A DNA stretch of 64,000 bases from an uncultured Kushneria sp. (GCF_947497025.1 NZ_CANMFC010000003.1:62001-126000), one strand, 5' to 3'. Positions 35,813 through 44,647 are shown, numbered from the stretch's first letter. The notes: generated by a model not told the origin, from the sequence alone. Numbers and translations are program-made.

Positions 35813-36904
35813 TCAAAAGGTAGGGGTGGCATGCAGGCGCTTCAGGCAGGCCAGAAAGTGCTCGGCGGCCCCTGGCCAGTCATTGAGGGTCTGGCGTGCC
35901 TCGAGTGCTCCCTGGTGCAGCGTCTGATATTGCGCGCTTCGCGTGGTGCCATCTTCAAACAGCATCGCGCGCAGCGCATCACGCAGGGCCGGTGCATCAC
36001 CGGGTGGAACATGAAGGCCGGCACTGGCCGGCAGGGTGTCGGCCAGGGCACCGCCAGTAGTCGTCAGTACCGGCAGACCATGGGCCAGCGCCTCGGTAAT
36101 CACCATGCCATAGCCTTCGTAGAAGGAGGGAAGAACAAACAGATCGCTTTGCTGCCAGTACGTTTCAAGTGCCTCGGGAGGCAGCGCACCATGGAGGGTC
36201 ACGCGCTGTTCGAGCTGATGCTCGACCATCAAATCGCGAAGCCTTGCGGTATAGCACTCGTCGCGCGAATCATCACCGATCAGGTGACAGTGCCAGTCGT
36301 GTGCCTTGAGATCCGCCAGTGCCTCGAGCAGCAGATGCTGTCCCTTGCGCGGGATCAGGGTGGCAATACAGAGCAGTTGTGGCGTGTCGTTGTCTGCAGC
36401 AGCCACCGGCACCGGCGTAATGCCGGGTTCGATCACGCTGATGCGTGACGCCTCGATGCCCAGCTCGATCAGACGCCGCCGGGTGAAGGCGCTGGTGACG
36501 ATGATGCCGGCGGGGGACTGCAACGCCCGGCATTCAAGCTTCAAAAGTGTTTCTCGCTGGTGGTCTTCAAGACCGGTTTCATCGCCCAGCGGATGATGAA
36601 CAAGGGCCACCAGCGTCAGGCGATGCGCATGCACTTCCAGTACTTCGGGCATGGCGCTGGCGGCCAGACCGTCGACCACGACCAGACTGCGATCGGTACA
36701 GCTGCCCAGGGCACGCTGCAGCGACTCGCGGGCGATATCATCCGGCCAGGGAAAACGCCCGTCCAGCCCGATGACCTCGACGGCAATGCCGAGCTTGCGC
36801 AGTGCCTCAACGATACGCCTGTCGTAGATATAGCCGCCGGTCAGCTGATCCGGTCGACCGGCCACGATCAGGGTCAGGCGGCGAAGGGAGCTCTCAACGG
36901 TCAT
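35813..36904 (-). CDS. GT4-family glycosyltransferase
   Basis: 363 aa, GT-B fold. The N-terminal half has GGYIYDRRIVEALRKLG (about residues 22-38). The C-terminal half has LLCIATLIPRKGQHLLLEAL (about 183-202), VLPSFYEGYGMVITEALAHG (the E-x7-E motif of GT4, about 265-284) and LPVLTTTGGALADTL. It should use a nucleotide-activated sugar with retention of configuration; donor and acceptor are unknown. Its start overlaps the PTPS-homologue stop by 4 nt, a tight coupling that argues for a shared pathway. Confidence 0.88.
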   Translation of the reverse strand: MTVESSLRRLTLIVAGRPDQLTGGYIYDRRIVEALRKLGIAVEVIGLDGRFPWPDDIARESLQRALGSCTDRSLVVVDGLAASAMPEVLEVHAHRLTLVALVHHPLGDETGLEDHQRETLLKLECRALQSPAGIIVTSAFTRRRLIELGIEASRISVIEPGITPVPVAAADNDTPQLLCIATLIPRKGQHLLLEALADLKAHDWHCHLIGDDSRDECYTARLRDLMVEHQLEQRVTLHGALPPEALETYWQQSDLFVLPSFYEGYGMVITEALAHGLPVLTTTGGALADTLPASAGLHVPPGDAPALRDALRAMLFEDGTTRSAQYQTLHQGALEARQTLNDWPGAAEHFLACLKRLHATPTF

Positions 36905-37299
36905 AGTGTCCCTTCGTAGCTGGCCCAGGCGATATGGGATTCGTGCAGGGTCACGCTGAGCGCCGTCAGCCCCTTGCCGGTCTCGCCGAGCTGATCGGCT
37001 TCAATCGAGGCAGCCATGCGGTCAAAAATGACGCGGGCCATGAATTCGGTGGTGGTATTGCGCCCCTTGAACTCCTCGATCTCATCAAGATTTTGCATGT
37101 TGATATCGCTCAGGACATCCGACAGCGTCTGGCTGGCCAGGCCGATATCGACGATCAGGTCATCCTGATCCAGATCCGGACGCTTGAAGGTGACATCCAC
37201 GATGTAGGTGGCGCCATGAAGTTTCTGGGCCGGGCCAAAGATCTGGCCGTTAAAGCTGTGGGCGATCATGACGTGATCGCGAACGGTAAGGCTGTACAT
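36901..37299 (-). CDS. divergent 6-pyruvoyl-tetrahydropterin synthase / QueD homologue
   Basis: 132 aa, the usual PTPS/QueD length. By-eye comparison with E. coli QueD: the first zinc His is kept (IAHSF, residue 14), and the second His is kept in KLHGATY (residue 29). The third His is replaced by Ala (HGH becomes HGA), and the catalytic Cys four positions before the second His is absent (GPAQKLHG). The catalytic Asp-His pair region reads INMQNLDEIEEF instead of LDHHYLN. The substrate-binding Glu appears kept in LHESHIAW, as does FKGRNTTTEFMA. So it is a clear homologue but probably not a normal synthase; it may bind or transform a pterin differently. It sits in the operon with a dehydrogenase, glycosyl- and methyltransferase and a flippase. 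Confidence 0.83.
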   Translation of the reverse strand: MYSLTVRDHVMIAHSFNGQIFGPAQKLHGATYIVDVTFKRPDLDQDDLIVDIGLASQTLSDVLSDINMQNLDEIEEFKGRNTTTEFMARVIFDRMAASIEADQLGETGKGLTALSVTLHESHIAWASYEGTL

Positions 37300-37326
37300 G
37301 GCAATACTCCGGAAAGGGTAACGACT

Positions 37327-38307
37327 TCAAAAACGGTAGCGAATGCGGTGACACAGGGCGCCGGGCCGAGTGGTAATTCGGGCCATGGTGTCGGGCAGGT
37401 CTTCAAAGGCGCTTTCTGCATCGATAAGGACGTCGAGCCGGTCATCTTCAAGCAATGACAGCGCCTGCATCATGCGCTCACCATGGGTGCGCCGCGCTGA
37501 ACGTGCAGGGGAAACGGTGCCAACCTGGCTTGCGCGCAGCGTCAGCCGTCGGGAGTGAAAGGCCTCACCCAGCGGCAGGCTGACCGCCTGCGCACCAAAC
37601 CAGCTCATTTCAATAATGGTCGCTTCCTGACCGGCCAGAGACAACGCCTGCTGCAGCCCATTTTGGCTGCCGCTGGCATGAATGACGAGATCGCATTCCC
37701 CCTGCGCCCGTTCAGGTGTCGAAAAATCGATATCCAGTGCCCGGGCCAGCGTCTCGCGCGAGTCGTCGATATCGATCAGCTCGACCCGGGTGCCCGGAAT
37801 ATTGCAGCACAGCCAGGCCATGAGCGAGCCAACAACGCCGGCCCCGATGACGGCGATGCGATCGCCAATGCGGGGCGCGGCGTCCCACAGACCATTAAGC
37901 GCCGTCTCCATATTGGCGGCCAGCACGGCGCGCTCGGGCGGCAGGGCGTCAGGCAGGGGCATGGCCATGGAGGCCGGGACGACGTAGTGATCCTGATGGG
38001 GATGCAGGCAAAATACGTAGTGGCCCTTGAGGTTGCTCGGGCCTTCTTCAACCATGCCCACACTGGAATAACCATATTGAACCGGGGCCGGAAATTCCCC
38101 TTGCTGGAAAGGGGCGCGCATGCGTGCATGTTCGCTTTCGGGCACTCTGCCATGAAAGACCAGTGTTTCGGTACCCCGGCTAATGGCGCTGTAACAGGTT
38201 CGAACCCTGACGTCATCAGGTCCGGGCGTCGCCAGCGGCTGTGTTCGAATGGCGCCCTGACCGGGTGCTTCGACCCAGAAGGCGCGGGCTGTGTTTTCCG
38301 AGCTCAT
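37327..38307 (-). CDS. medium-chain dehydrogenase/reductase, zinc-less type
   Basis: 326 aa. The Rossmann motif is [15 protein letters not shown] (about residues 149-163), with [11 protein letters not shown] after it, whose Asp suggests NAD(H) preference. It is called a zinc-binding alcohol dehydrogenase by family, but the usual catalytic zinc Cys is replaced (YSAISRGTE, about 38-46) and the four structural-zinc cysteines are missing, so zinc binding is doubtful. First gene of the leftward operon, 27 nt before the PTPS homologue. The divergent gap to the CDP-alcohol phosphatidyltransferase gene (38308-38595) must hold both promoters. Confidence 0.82.
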   Translation of the reverse strand: MSSENTARAFWVEAPGQGAIRTQPLATPGPDDVRVRTCYSAISRGTETLVFHGRVPESEHARMRAPFQQGEFPAPVQYGYSSVGMVEEGPSNLKGHYVFCLHPHQDHYVVPASMAMPLPDALPPERAVLAANMETALNGLWDAAPRIGDRIAVIGAGVVGSLMAWLCCNIPGTRVELIDIDDSRETLARALDIDFSTPERAQGECDLVIHASGSQNGLQQALSLAGQEATIIEMSWFGAQAVSLPLGEAFHSRRLTLRASQVGTVSPARSARRTHGERMMQALSLLEDDRLDVLIDAESAFEDLPDTMARITTRPGALCHRIRYRF

Positions 38308-38595
38308 TCATGACCTTGTGCGTTGTGAAAAAGACACCGTGTCGCCAAAAGCGCGCCGGATAGTATAGACCCTGTCCATGGATTCGCCGTGTCATGCAAA
38401 CCTTAAGCCTGTCCGTTTTTGTCGAGCGGTCTGCGTTACAACCGGTCATCAGACGCTATTCTGATAACATGGTTTATCATACCGGTGTGCGGTTTTCCTG
38501 CCGTATGATGACATTCTGATGAAGTTTTAATGCTTTTTTGAGGTCGTATTGGAAGCGATTCATCAGGGATGCCGGCTGACAGTGAGGGTTCTGAC

Positions 38596-39366
38596 ATGAG
38601 TGAACAACGGATCGTCATGCACCCGCCTGCGTTGCCAGCATCCAGCGTGCTCAGGGAGCTTCTGGTCGGAGGCATCGGCCTGATGCTGCTGGTGGCCCTG
38701 TTGCATACCTTGTACATGGCCCCGGCGTTACTGTATCCCGGCGCTGGTGGCGTATATCTGATACTGATCGGGATCATGATGTATAGCTGGCCCACAGGTC
38801 AGCAACGTCTGGGCTGGGCCAATCGCATCACGCTGATGCGGGCGGTGTTGATTGTGCTGTTAACGGCCATGCTGCCGTTGCCGGCGTTCATCAATGAACA
38901 CCACATGATGGTGTTTTCCGTGGCCCTGACCGCACTGGCGCTTGACGGCGTGGACGGCTGGGTGGCACGACACACACGCACCGAAAGCCGTTTCGGTGCA
39001 CGTCTGGATATGGAACTCGATGCCTTTTTTATCCTGATGCTGTGCCTGATGCTGGTCATTCAGGGCAAGGCGGGCCTGTGGATCATGGCCATCGGTGCCA
39101 TGCGCTATCTGTTCGTGGCTGCCGCCCGGGTGTGGCCCTGGCTCAAGAGCGAGCTGCCGGTCAGCTATCGACGCAAGACGATCTGTGTCTGGCAGGTCAG
39201 TACCCTGATGACGTGCCTGCTGCCCTGGGTGACCACGCCATGGTCGAACCTGGCACTGGCACTGGCGCTGCTGCTTCTGGTGATCTCCTTTGCCATGGAC
39301 ATCGTTTACCTTTACAGGTGGGCTGCTTCTCGACAAGGCTGTACTTTTGACAGGGGCCGCCGATAA
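38596..39366 (+). CDS. CDP-alcohol phosphatidyltransferase family protein
   Basis: 256 aa, about six membrane helices. The complete family active site D-x2-D-G-x2-A-R-x8-G-x3-D-x3-D is visible, beginning LDGVDGWVARHT and ending FGARLDMELD (about residues 125-149). It should couple a CDP-activated lipid or alcohol with a second alcohol to make a phosphodiester. It is not the ordinary PgsA or PssA by length or surroundings. Divergent from the dehydrogenase/PTPS operon and probably part of the same system (inference). The start at 38596 is preferred; an in-frame ATG at 38569 is possible. Confidence 0.83.
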   Translation: MSEQRIVMHPPALPASSVLRELLVGGIGLMLLVALLHTLYMAPALLYPGAGGVYLILIGIMMYSWPTGQQRLGWANRITLMRAVLIVLLTAMLPLPAFINEHHMMVFSVALTALALDGVDGWVARHTRTESRFGARLDMELDAFFILMLCLMLVIQGKAGLWIMAIGAMRYLFVAAARVWPWLKSELPVSYRRKTICVWQVSTLMTCLLPWVTTPWSNLALALALLLLVISFAMDIVYLYRWAASRQGCTFDRGRR

Positions 39367-39402
39367 CGATCTGGTTAGCCATGACTTTCCTGAAACGCTT
39401 TG

Positions 39403-40422
39403 ATGAGTATTCGTATGGCTCGTGATGCCTTTGTACTGGCGGGAGAGAAGGTGCTTCCCGGCCAGCGTCGCCAGATCGATGTACCGGTCGCCCGCCTTTA
39501 TACCCACACGCCACTCAATATCCCGGTCGAGGTGGTTCACGGCCGCCGGGAAGGGCCTGTCATGCTGGTCTGCGGTGCCATTCATGGCGACGAGATCAAC
39601 GGCGTGGAGATCGTCCGTCGGGTGCTCAAGACGCGTTCCCTGTCACGGCTGCGCGGCACGTTGATTGCCGTACCGATCGTGAATGTATTCGGTTTTGTAC
39701 AGCACAGTCGTTATCTGCCGGATCGCCGGGACCTGAATCGCTGCTTTCCCGGCAGTGAATCCGGGTCTCTGGGGTCCCGTATTGCGGCGCTTTTTCGCGA
39801 ACAGGTCGTGGATCTGGCCACGCATATTCTGGATCTGCATACCGGTGCCATTCATCGCACCAACCTGCCCCAGATTCGCGCTCAGCTGGAGCGCAACGAA
39901 CAGACCCGCGACATGGCCGATGCCTTCGGTGCTCCGGTAATTCTCAATGCTGAATTGCGCGGTGGCAGTCTGCGTGAATACGCCGAGCGTCGCGGTATTC
40001 CGGTGCTGACCTATGAGGCAGGAGAGGCGCTGCGTTTTGATGACTGGGCCATCAGTGCCGGTGTGCGCGGCGTATTACGCGTCATGCGGCTGCTGGACAT
40101 GCTGCCGGCCGGTCGCGGCAGCAAGGTACCGGCCTCTGAAGTGGCACGCAGTTCGAGCTGGGCGCGTGCACCCATCGATGGCGTGCTGCGTCCACGCGTT
40201 CGACTCGGGGCGCGTGTGGTCAAGGGCGAACGGCTGGGGATCGTGGCCGGCCCATTTGGTAACGAGGAGGGGGATGTGCTGGCATCCAGTGACGGCATTG
40301 TCATCGGCATGAGCAATCTGCCACTGGTCAATGAAGGCGAAGCAGTCTTTCATATCGCCCGTTTTCACGAAATCGAGGATGCAGAGCAGGCTGTTGAAGC
40401 CTGGCAGGCGCGAGTCGAGTAG
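39403..40422 (+). CDS. succinylglutamate desuccinylase/aspartoacylase-family zinc hydrolase
   Basis: 339 aa. M14-like deacylase fold. Zinc ligands are expected in GAIHGDEINGVEI (His and Glu, about residues 58-70) and LDLHTGAIHRTNLPQIR (His, about 146-162). The C-terminal barrel-like domain includes APIDGVLRPRVRLGARV. Related proteins often pair with a RimK-type ATP-grasp ligase gene, but none is here. It follows the CDP-alcohol phosphatidyltransferase by 36 nt and may share its transcript; substrate unknown. The start is uncertain (ATG 39403 or 39415), since no clear ribosome site is visible. Confidence 0.85.
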   Translation: MSIRMARDAFVLAGEKVLPGQRRQIDVPVARLYTHTPLNIPVEVVHGRREGPVMLVCGAIHGDEINGVEIVRRVLKTRSLSRLRGTLIAVPIVNVFGFVQHSRYLPDRRDLNRCFPGSESGSLGSRIAALFREQVVDLATHILDLHTGAIHRTNLPQIRAQLERNEQTRDMADAFGAPVILNAELRGGSLREYAERRGIPVLTYEAGEALRFDDWAISAGVRGVLRVMRLLDMLPAGRGSKVPASEVARSSSWARAPIDGVLRPRVRLGARVVKGERLGIVAGPFGNEEGDVLASSDGIVIGMSNLPLVNEGEAVFHIARFHEIEDAEQAVEAWQARVE

Positions 40423-40430
40423 TCGCATGG

Positions 40431-40454
40431 ATCCTGACGCCGAAGCGTCAGGAT
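40431..40454. terminator. 10-bp hairpin with cUUCGg loop on the minus strand
   Basis: ATCCTGACGC - CGAA - GCGTCAGGAT, perfect stem. Read from the minus strand the loop is UUCG closed by C-G, an extra-stable tetraloop, located 18 nt beyond the stop of the aldo/keto reductase gene. There is no T-run in either direction, so it may protect mRNA ends or assist factor-dependent termination. Confidence 0.5.
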
Positions 40455-40471
40455 ATGCTGCCGACACAGCC

Positions 40472-41449
40472 TCAGGCCGCACCGGGGATGGGCGCATCCA
40501 TTGATACCAGTCCCTCGTTCCAGAGGGTTTGCCACAGGGCATTGGGAATGGCAGTGGTCATCAGCGCCTGATTTTCGGCAATGCGCTCGGGTCGGGTGGT
40601 GCCTGGAATCACGGCGGCCACGGCACGCGGTGCAGCACTGAACTGCAGCGCCACGGCGCGAATATCGACCCCGAAACGCTCGCAGATGTCGCGCAGCCGT
40701 CGGGTGCGCTCACGCACCTCATCGGAGGCTTTTTTGTAGTCATAGTGATCACCGCCGGCCAGAATGCCCGAATTATAGGCCCCACCGATGACCAGACGTG
40801 CGCCGCGGTGGTCGCATTCCGGCAGCAGGGTGTCCAGTGCGCCTTCATGGTCGAGCAGCGAATAGCGCCCGGCGAGCAAAAAGCCGTCGGGGTCGGCCCT
40901 TTCAAGCGCGCGCGTACAGGCTTCCACACGGTTGACCCCCAGCCCCCAGGCGCGAATCACGCCTTCCTCGCGCAGTCGCGTTAGCGCACGTGCGGCACCG
41001 TTCATGGCCTGATCATGCACTTCTTCCCAGTGCTCACCATGGGCATCAGCCGCGCAGTCATGGATCCAGGCAATATCGATGCGATCCATGTTCAGGCGTT
41101 CAAGGCTTTCTTCAATGGAGCGCAGAGTCCCGGATTCTGAATAGTCATACGCCACCTTGTTGGTGCGCCCGTGAGCAAAGATGCCCTGCTTGGGCTCCTG
41201 CTCATCAAGAATCAGTCGCCCCACCTTGGTAGACACCACATACGTCCCCCGGGGTTCGTCGGCCAGGGCTTCCCCCAGACGCATCTCCGAAAGGCCGGCA
41301 CCGTACTGCGGCGCGGTATCGAAATAGCGAATACCGGCGTCCCATGCCGTGCGAAGCGTCTCGATGGCACGCGTATCCGGCACTTCCTCAAACATGTTGC
41401 CCAGAGGTGCTGTGCCCAGTCCCATTTTGCCTGGCAGTTCAAAACGCAT
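40472..41449 (-). CDS. aldo/keto reductase (aldose/fucose dehydrogenase type)
   Basis: 325 aa, AKR barrel. Active-site region YFDTAPQYGAGLSEMRLG (about residues 43-60) contains Asp and Tyr; the catalytic Lys is in VVSTKVGRLI and the His in IAWIHDCAAD. The N-terminal MGLGTAPLGNMFEEV and the overall length fit D-threo-aldose 1-dehydrogenase-like enzymes acting on L-fucose or similar sugars with NAD(P). The start is ATG 41449 with AAGGAGG just upstream; a longer reading to 41530 lacks support. No sugar catabolic genes are adjacent. Confidence 0.88.
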   Translation of the reverse strand: MRFELPGKMGLGTAPLGNMFEEVPDTRAIETLRTAWDAGIRYFDTAPQYGAGLSEMRLGEALADEPRGTYVVSTKVGRLILDEQEPKQGIFAHGRTNKVAYDYSESGTLRSIEESLERLNMDRIDIAWIHDCAADAHGEHWEEVHDQAMNGAARALTRLREEGVIRAWGLGVNRVEACTRALERADPDGFLLAGRYSLLDHEGALDTLLPECDHRGARLVIGGAYNSGILAGGDHYDYKKASDEVRERTRRLRDICERFGVDIRAVALQFSAAPRAVAAVIPGTTRPERIAENQALMTTAIPNALWQTLWNEGLVSMDAPIPGAA

Positions 41450-41596
41450 GGCGCCTCCTTGACGGTCATGATGTGCCCGGGACTGTCCCGGGCGGTAGAT
41501 CAAGTATGGCCAGGGTGGCTGAAAGGACAAATCGGAAAGGCTGCCAGTAGCTCGGTGCCGGGGCGAAAAGAGGCAGGGCCGTGATTGATGTGTCAG

Positions 41597-42634
41597 TCAG
41601 TCCGGCATGTGCGCCGGCAGTTCGCGTTCGGCGTCGATATCGTTCACCAGGGCGAGTGCCTGATCGAAAACGTCGATGCCGGCATCCGGACGGTGAGCGG
41701 TTTCGGATAGATAGCGACGAAAACGGCGACCCCCGCGGCAACCGGTAAAGAGACCGAGCAGGTGACGCGTGATGTGATTGAGCCTTACGCCCGATTCAAG
41801 ACGCGATATCAGGTAGGGTCGAAAGGCCTGCATGGCGTCGTGCCTGGTCGGTGGCGTGGTCTCCTCACCGAAGATATCGCGGTCGACATGCGCCAGTAAA
41901 AACGGATTCTGATAGGCCTCACGACCGACCATGACGCTGTCGACATGCTCAAGCTCGCGCTGACAGTCGCTGATGGTCTTGAGGCCACCATTGAGACCGA
42001 TATGCAGTTCGGGATGAGCCGTTTTGAGACGATGCACGCGTGGATAGTTCAGCGGCGGCACGTCACGGTTCTGTTTGGGAGAGAGTCCCTCGAGCCAGGC
42101 CTTGCGGGCATGCACGGTGAAGGTCGTACAGCCGGCGGCAGCGACGGTATCAATAAAGCGCGCCAGATCCTCATCCTCGTCCTGATCGTCGATGCCGATA
42201 CGACACTTGACCGTGACCGGAATCGAGACGGCTGCCTGCATGGCTGACACACAGCGTGCCACCAGCTCGGGATGCCCCATCAGGCAGGCACCGATCATGT
42301 TGTTTTGCACGCGATCACTCGGGCAGCCGACGTTCAGGTTGACCTCCTGATAACCCCAGCTTTCGGCAATGGCGGCACATTCGGCCAGCGCTGCCGGGTC
42401 ACTGCCGCCCAGCTGCAGGGCCAGCGGATATTCCAGAGCGTCATGGCCGAGAAAGCGCTCGCGCGGCGTGCCGTGCAAAATGGCACCGGTGGTGACCATC
42501 TCGGTATAGAGCAGGGCGCGTTTGGTCAGGGTGCGTGCGAATGCTCGCTGATCACGGGGCGTCCAATCCATCATTGGGGCAATGGAAAAACGACGCGCGG
42601 CGTCAGCGGCGTGAAACGAAGTGGTGGCAGGCAT
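41597..42634 (-). CDS. dusA: tRNA-dihydrouridine(20/20a) synthase DusA
   Basis: 345 aa. It reduces uridine 20/20a in the tRNA D-loop using FMN and NADPH. The N-terminus RFSIAPMMDWTPRDQRAFAR (about residues 15-34) is typical of DusA. The catalytic Cys is in NVGCPSDRVQNNMIGACLM (about 101-119), followed by KCRIGIDD and FTVHARKAWLEGLSPKQNR, the DusA-specific loop (about 173-191). Length is normal. It is a single gene between the aldo/keto reductase and the DUF1415 gene. Confidence 0.95.
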   Translation of the reverse strand: MPATTSFHAADAARRFSIAPMMDWTPRDQRAFARTLTKRALLYTEMVTTGAILHGTPRERFLGHDALEYPLALQLGGSDPAALAECAAIAESWGYQEVNLNVGCPSDRVQNNMIGACLMGHPELVARCVSAMQAAVSIPVTVKCRIGIDDQDEDEDLARFIDTVAAAGCTTFTVHARKAWLEGLSPKQNRDVPPLNYPRVHRLKTAHPELHIGLNGGLKTISDCQRELEHVDSVMVGREAYQNPFLLAHVDRDIFGEETTPPTRHDAMQAFRPYLISRLESGVRLNHITRHLLGLFTGCRGGRRFRRYLSETAHRPDAGIDVFDQALALVNDIDAERELPAHMPD

Positions 42635-42710
42635 GACAGATGTTTTCCGGCGTTACGGGTCGGTCTGGAGACAGGACGTTATTTTCTCACAGCCCCGGCC
42701 ATTCGCCCAA

Positions 42711-43277
42711 TCAGGACGATGGCGTCTCACTGGAAATGGCGTCCTGGATCTGTCGACACCATGCTATGCCCTGTTGTCTCAAATGCGCCTGATTGCGCTC
42801 GGGGATACGTTCGGGATGCGGGAAACGCGCCAGTGCGGCTTCGAGGCTGGTTTCGCGCAACAGATGAAACAGCGGGAAGGGGGAGCGGTTGGTGTAATCC
42901 GCGGGGTCTTCCTGGCCGGGCGAGGCCTGACTGTCCCCAAACAGATAGTCAGGGTGGAAGCTTGCCAGCTGATAGACGCCTTCATAACCTTCGCTGATCA
43001 TGAGTCGCTCGGCCATGTCGAGCTTGTCCAGGAAGGTGAAGAAATCCTCGGCGCCGGGCGTGAGCACCAGCAGCGTGGTTTCCATGTCCTGATGATCATC
43101 AAGATATTCGCATTCTTCGATCACGGCCATGAGCAGGGCAGCATCATCAGCGCCGTCCAGCTGGCGGTAGCGAATACGCTCTCGTTCAAACTCGGCAGCG
43201 GCAAACGGGCACAGGTCCTGCGCCATGACCCAGTCTCTGACCCAGCGTCGGGTGGTCTCCAGGGGATGTGTTGTCAC
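42711..43277 (-). CDS. DUF1415 family protein
   Basis: 188 aa. Family stretches: VMAQDLCPFAAAEF (about residues 17-30), FFTFLDKLDMAERL (about 77-90), YQLASFHPDYLFGD (about 101-114) and NRSPFPLFHLLRE (about 128-140). The invariant Cys-Pro and the HPDY/NRSPFP motifs mark this conserved but uncharacterised family. The start is GTG at 43277, which gives the expected N-terminus; no strong ribosome site is visible. Confidence 0.88.
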   Translation of the reverse strand: MTTHPLETTRRWVRDWVMAQDLCPFAAAEFERERIRYRQLDGADDAALLMAVIEECEYLDDHQDMETTLLVLTPGAEDFFTFLDKLDMAERLMISEGYEGVYQLASFHPDYLFGDSQASPGQEDPADYTNRSPFPLFHLLRETSLEAALARFPHPERIPERNQAHLRQQGIAWCRQIQDAISSETPSS

Positions 43278-43445
43278 GATAGGCTCTTTTTAAAAAGGAA
43301 AAGGGCCAACAGTGTGTCGGCCCCGTAACACTATACCAGTCACCAGTCTCGACAGGCACCGAATCAATCTCTATAAGCATCGGCCACGATGAGCATGATG
43401 CAACACACCAGATCGCATGACGGGCACATACTGCCAGCCATCAGG

Positions 43446-43760
43446 CTATTGAACCTGGCCTTCAAGCGTAATGGGCATGCGGTCATCGGCGGTTTCAGCT
43501 TCAGAGCCCATCATTTCATCATGTGCGACGCTGTGCTTGAAGTAGATCGGAACGTCTTTCATGCCGCCGATATCACGCAGCAGGGTCTTGGCGGCGTTGA
43601 GAGACTGAGGCGTCAGGATGGTGCCGTCTTCATTAAGCAGCGTGTCGACCTCGCCCTGAGTCGTGATATGCAGGGTAAAGATATCGCCCTCCATCGACTC
43701 GATGACAATTTCATCAAGCTGGCCGGCGTGTGCCTTTTCAGTCAGTTCGTTGAGTTTCAT
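43446..43760 (-). CDS. DUF6482 family small protein
   Basis: 104 aa, acidic, soluble. It begins MKLNELTEKAHAGQLDEIVI and contains SLNAAKTLLRDIG and YFKHSVAHDEMMG, features of a small family (DUF6482) found in halomonads and related bacteria. The start at 43760 is chosen because GGAGAGG precedes it; a start at 43787 would add nine residues. No function is known. The 168-nt gap to DUF1415 holds nothing I recognise. Confidence 0.7.
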   Translation of the reverse strand: MKLNELTEKAHAGQLDEIVIESMEGDIFTLHITTQGEVDTLLNEDGTILTPQSLNAAKTLLRDIGGMKDVPIYFKHSVAHDEMMGSEAETADDRMPITLEGQVQ

Positions 43761-43939
43761 CTGCCTCTCCATGGCCTCCATCATCAATAAGCCTTTTCAA
43801 TGTAGCCTGTCTATGCGGAAAGCCACGTTGATCCAGGGTTAAAAATTGTCATGAGGCGCTAGAGGCCGATACCGCACTGCAGCCCCAGACGCTATGATCG
43901 ATGTCATATTCATATGCCTGATGACCGGGAGACATTTAA

Positions 43940-44134
43940 ATGAGTGACAAGAGTCCGCCATTGGAAGATTTAAAGGGCAAGGTCAAGGAGGCGTGGGGAA
44001 CGCTGGGTGGTGATGAGAAACTCAGCGATGAGGGCGAGATCCAGCAGCTGGCTGCCCGACTCGAGAAAGAGCAGGGGCTCTCTGCAAAAGAGGCCCAGCG
44101 TCAGGCCGAAAAGACGCTGCACGGCCAACGCTGA
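43940..44134 (+). CDS. CsbD-like small stress protein
   Basis: 64 aa, highly charged and helical. LKGKVKEAWGTLGGDEKL (about residues 10-27) closely resembles the CsbD signature K-G-x-x-K-E-x-x-G. CsbD-type proteins accumulate under general or osmotic stress in many bacteria, with no known biochemical role. The C-terminal half LSAKEAQRQAEKTL resembles that of the small protein at 8984-9178. The gene follows a short AT-rich gap. Confidence 0.7.
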   Translation: MSDKSPPLEDLKGKVKEAWGTLGGDEKLSDEGEIQQLAARLEKEQGLSAKEAQRQAEKTLHGQR

Positions 44135-44176
44135 GATGTCAGGATATTTTTTAACGCCTCAGAGCCTGTTCACATA

Positions 44177-44647
44177 TCAAAGCCTGTGAAGCTCGTCATT
44201 GTGTGACGTATCCAGTGGTTTGAAATGCTCATCCACCAGCTGCAGCGTGGTGTTGCTTTCCATCAGCAGATAGATGGGCTCATGCTCTTCGTCGCCGCGA
44301 GCAGGGTGTAACACATAGACTGTGCCGCCGCCGGGCACGGCATTGCCACTGATGACCTTCCAGTTCCCCTTGCGCTTTTGTGTCTGGCCATCTGCGGGGC
44401 CACCCTGCGGCGTCTCTGTCAGGGTGTAGACACCACCGGCACTGTCCGTGCTGAAGTTCAGGGCCACCTCGGTATCGATGCCGTCGCAGTTGTCACACGG
44501 CAGGGAGCCACCATAGATCTGATTGGTGCCGGAACTGCGCTGTGACGAACTGGTCGCCGGGTTTTCATCGCCTGTATCACAGCCCGTCACCAAAAACCCT
44601 AGAAGCGTTGCTGTCAGCGCCAGTGCGCTAAAACGTGTCAAAGTCAT
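44177..44647 (-). CDS. NlpE N-terminal-domain lipoprotein
   Basis: 156 aa. The signal peptide ends in lipobox LVTGC (Cys at about residue 23), so it is an outer-membrane or periplasmic lipoprotein. The mature part has YGGSLPCDNCDGIDTEVAL, matching the NlpE N-terminal domain with its C-x-x-C motif (here CDNC). NlpE senses surface contact, lipoprotein trafficking defects and copper, and signals to Cpx in E. coli; no cpx genes are here. Only the N-terminal domain is present, as in many homologues. The start at 44647 has GAGGG upstream. Confidence 0.82.
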   Translation of the reverse strand: MTLTRFSALALTATLLGFLVTGCDTGDENPATSSSQRSSGTNQIYGGSLPCDNCDGIDTEVALNFSTDSAGGVYTLTETPQGGPADGQTQKRKGNWKVISGNAVPGGGTVYVLHPARGDEEHEPIYLLMESNTTLQLVDEHFKPLDTSHNDELHRL

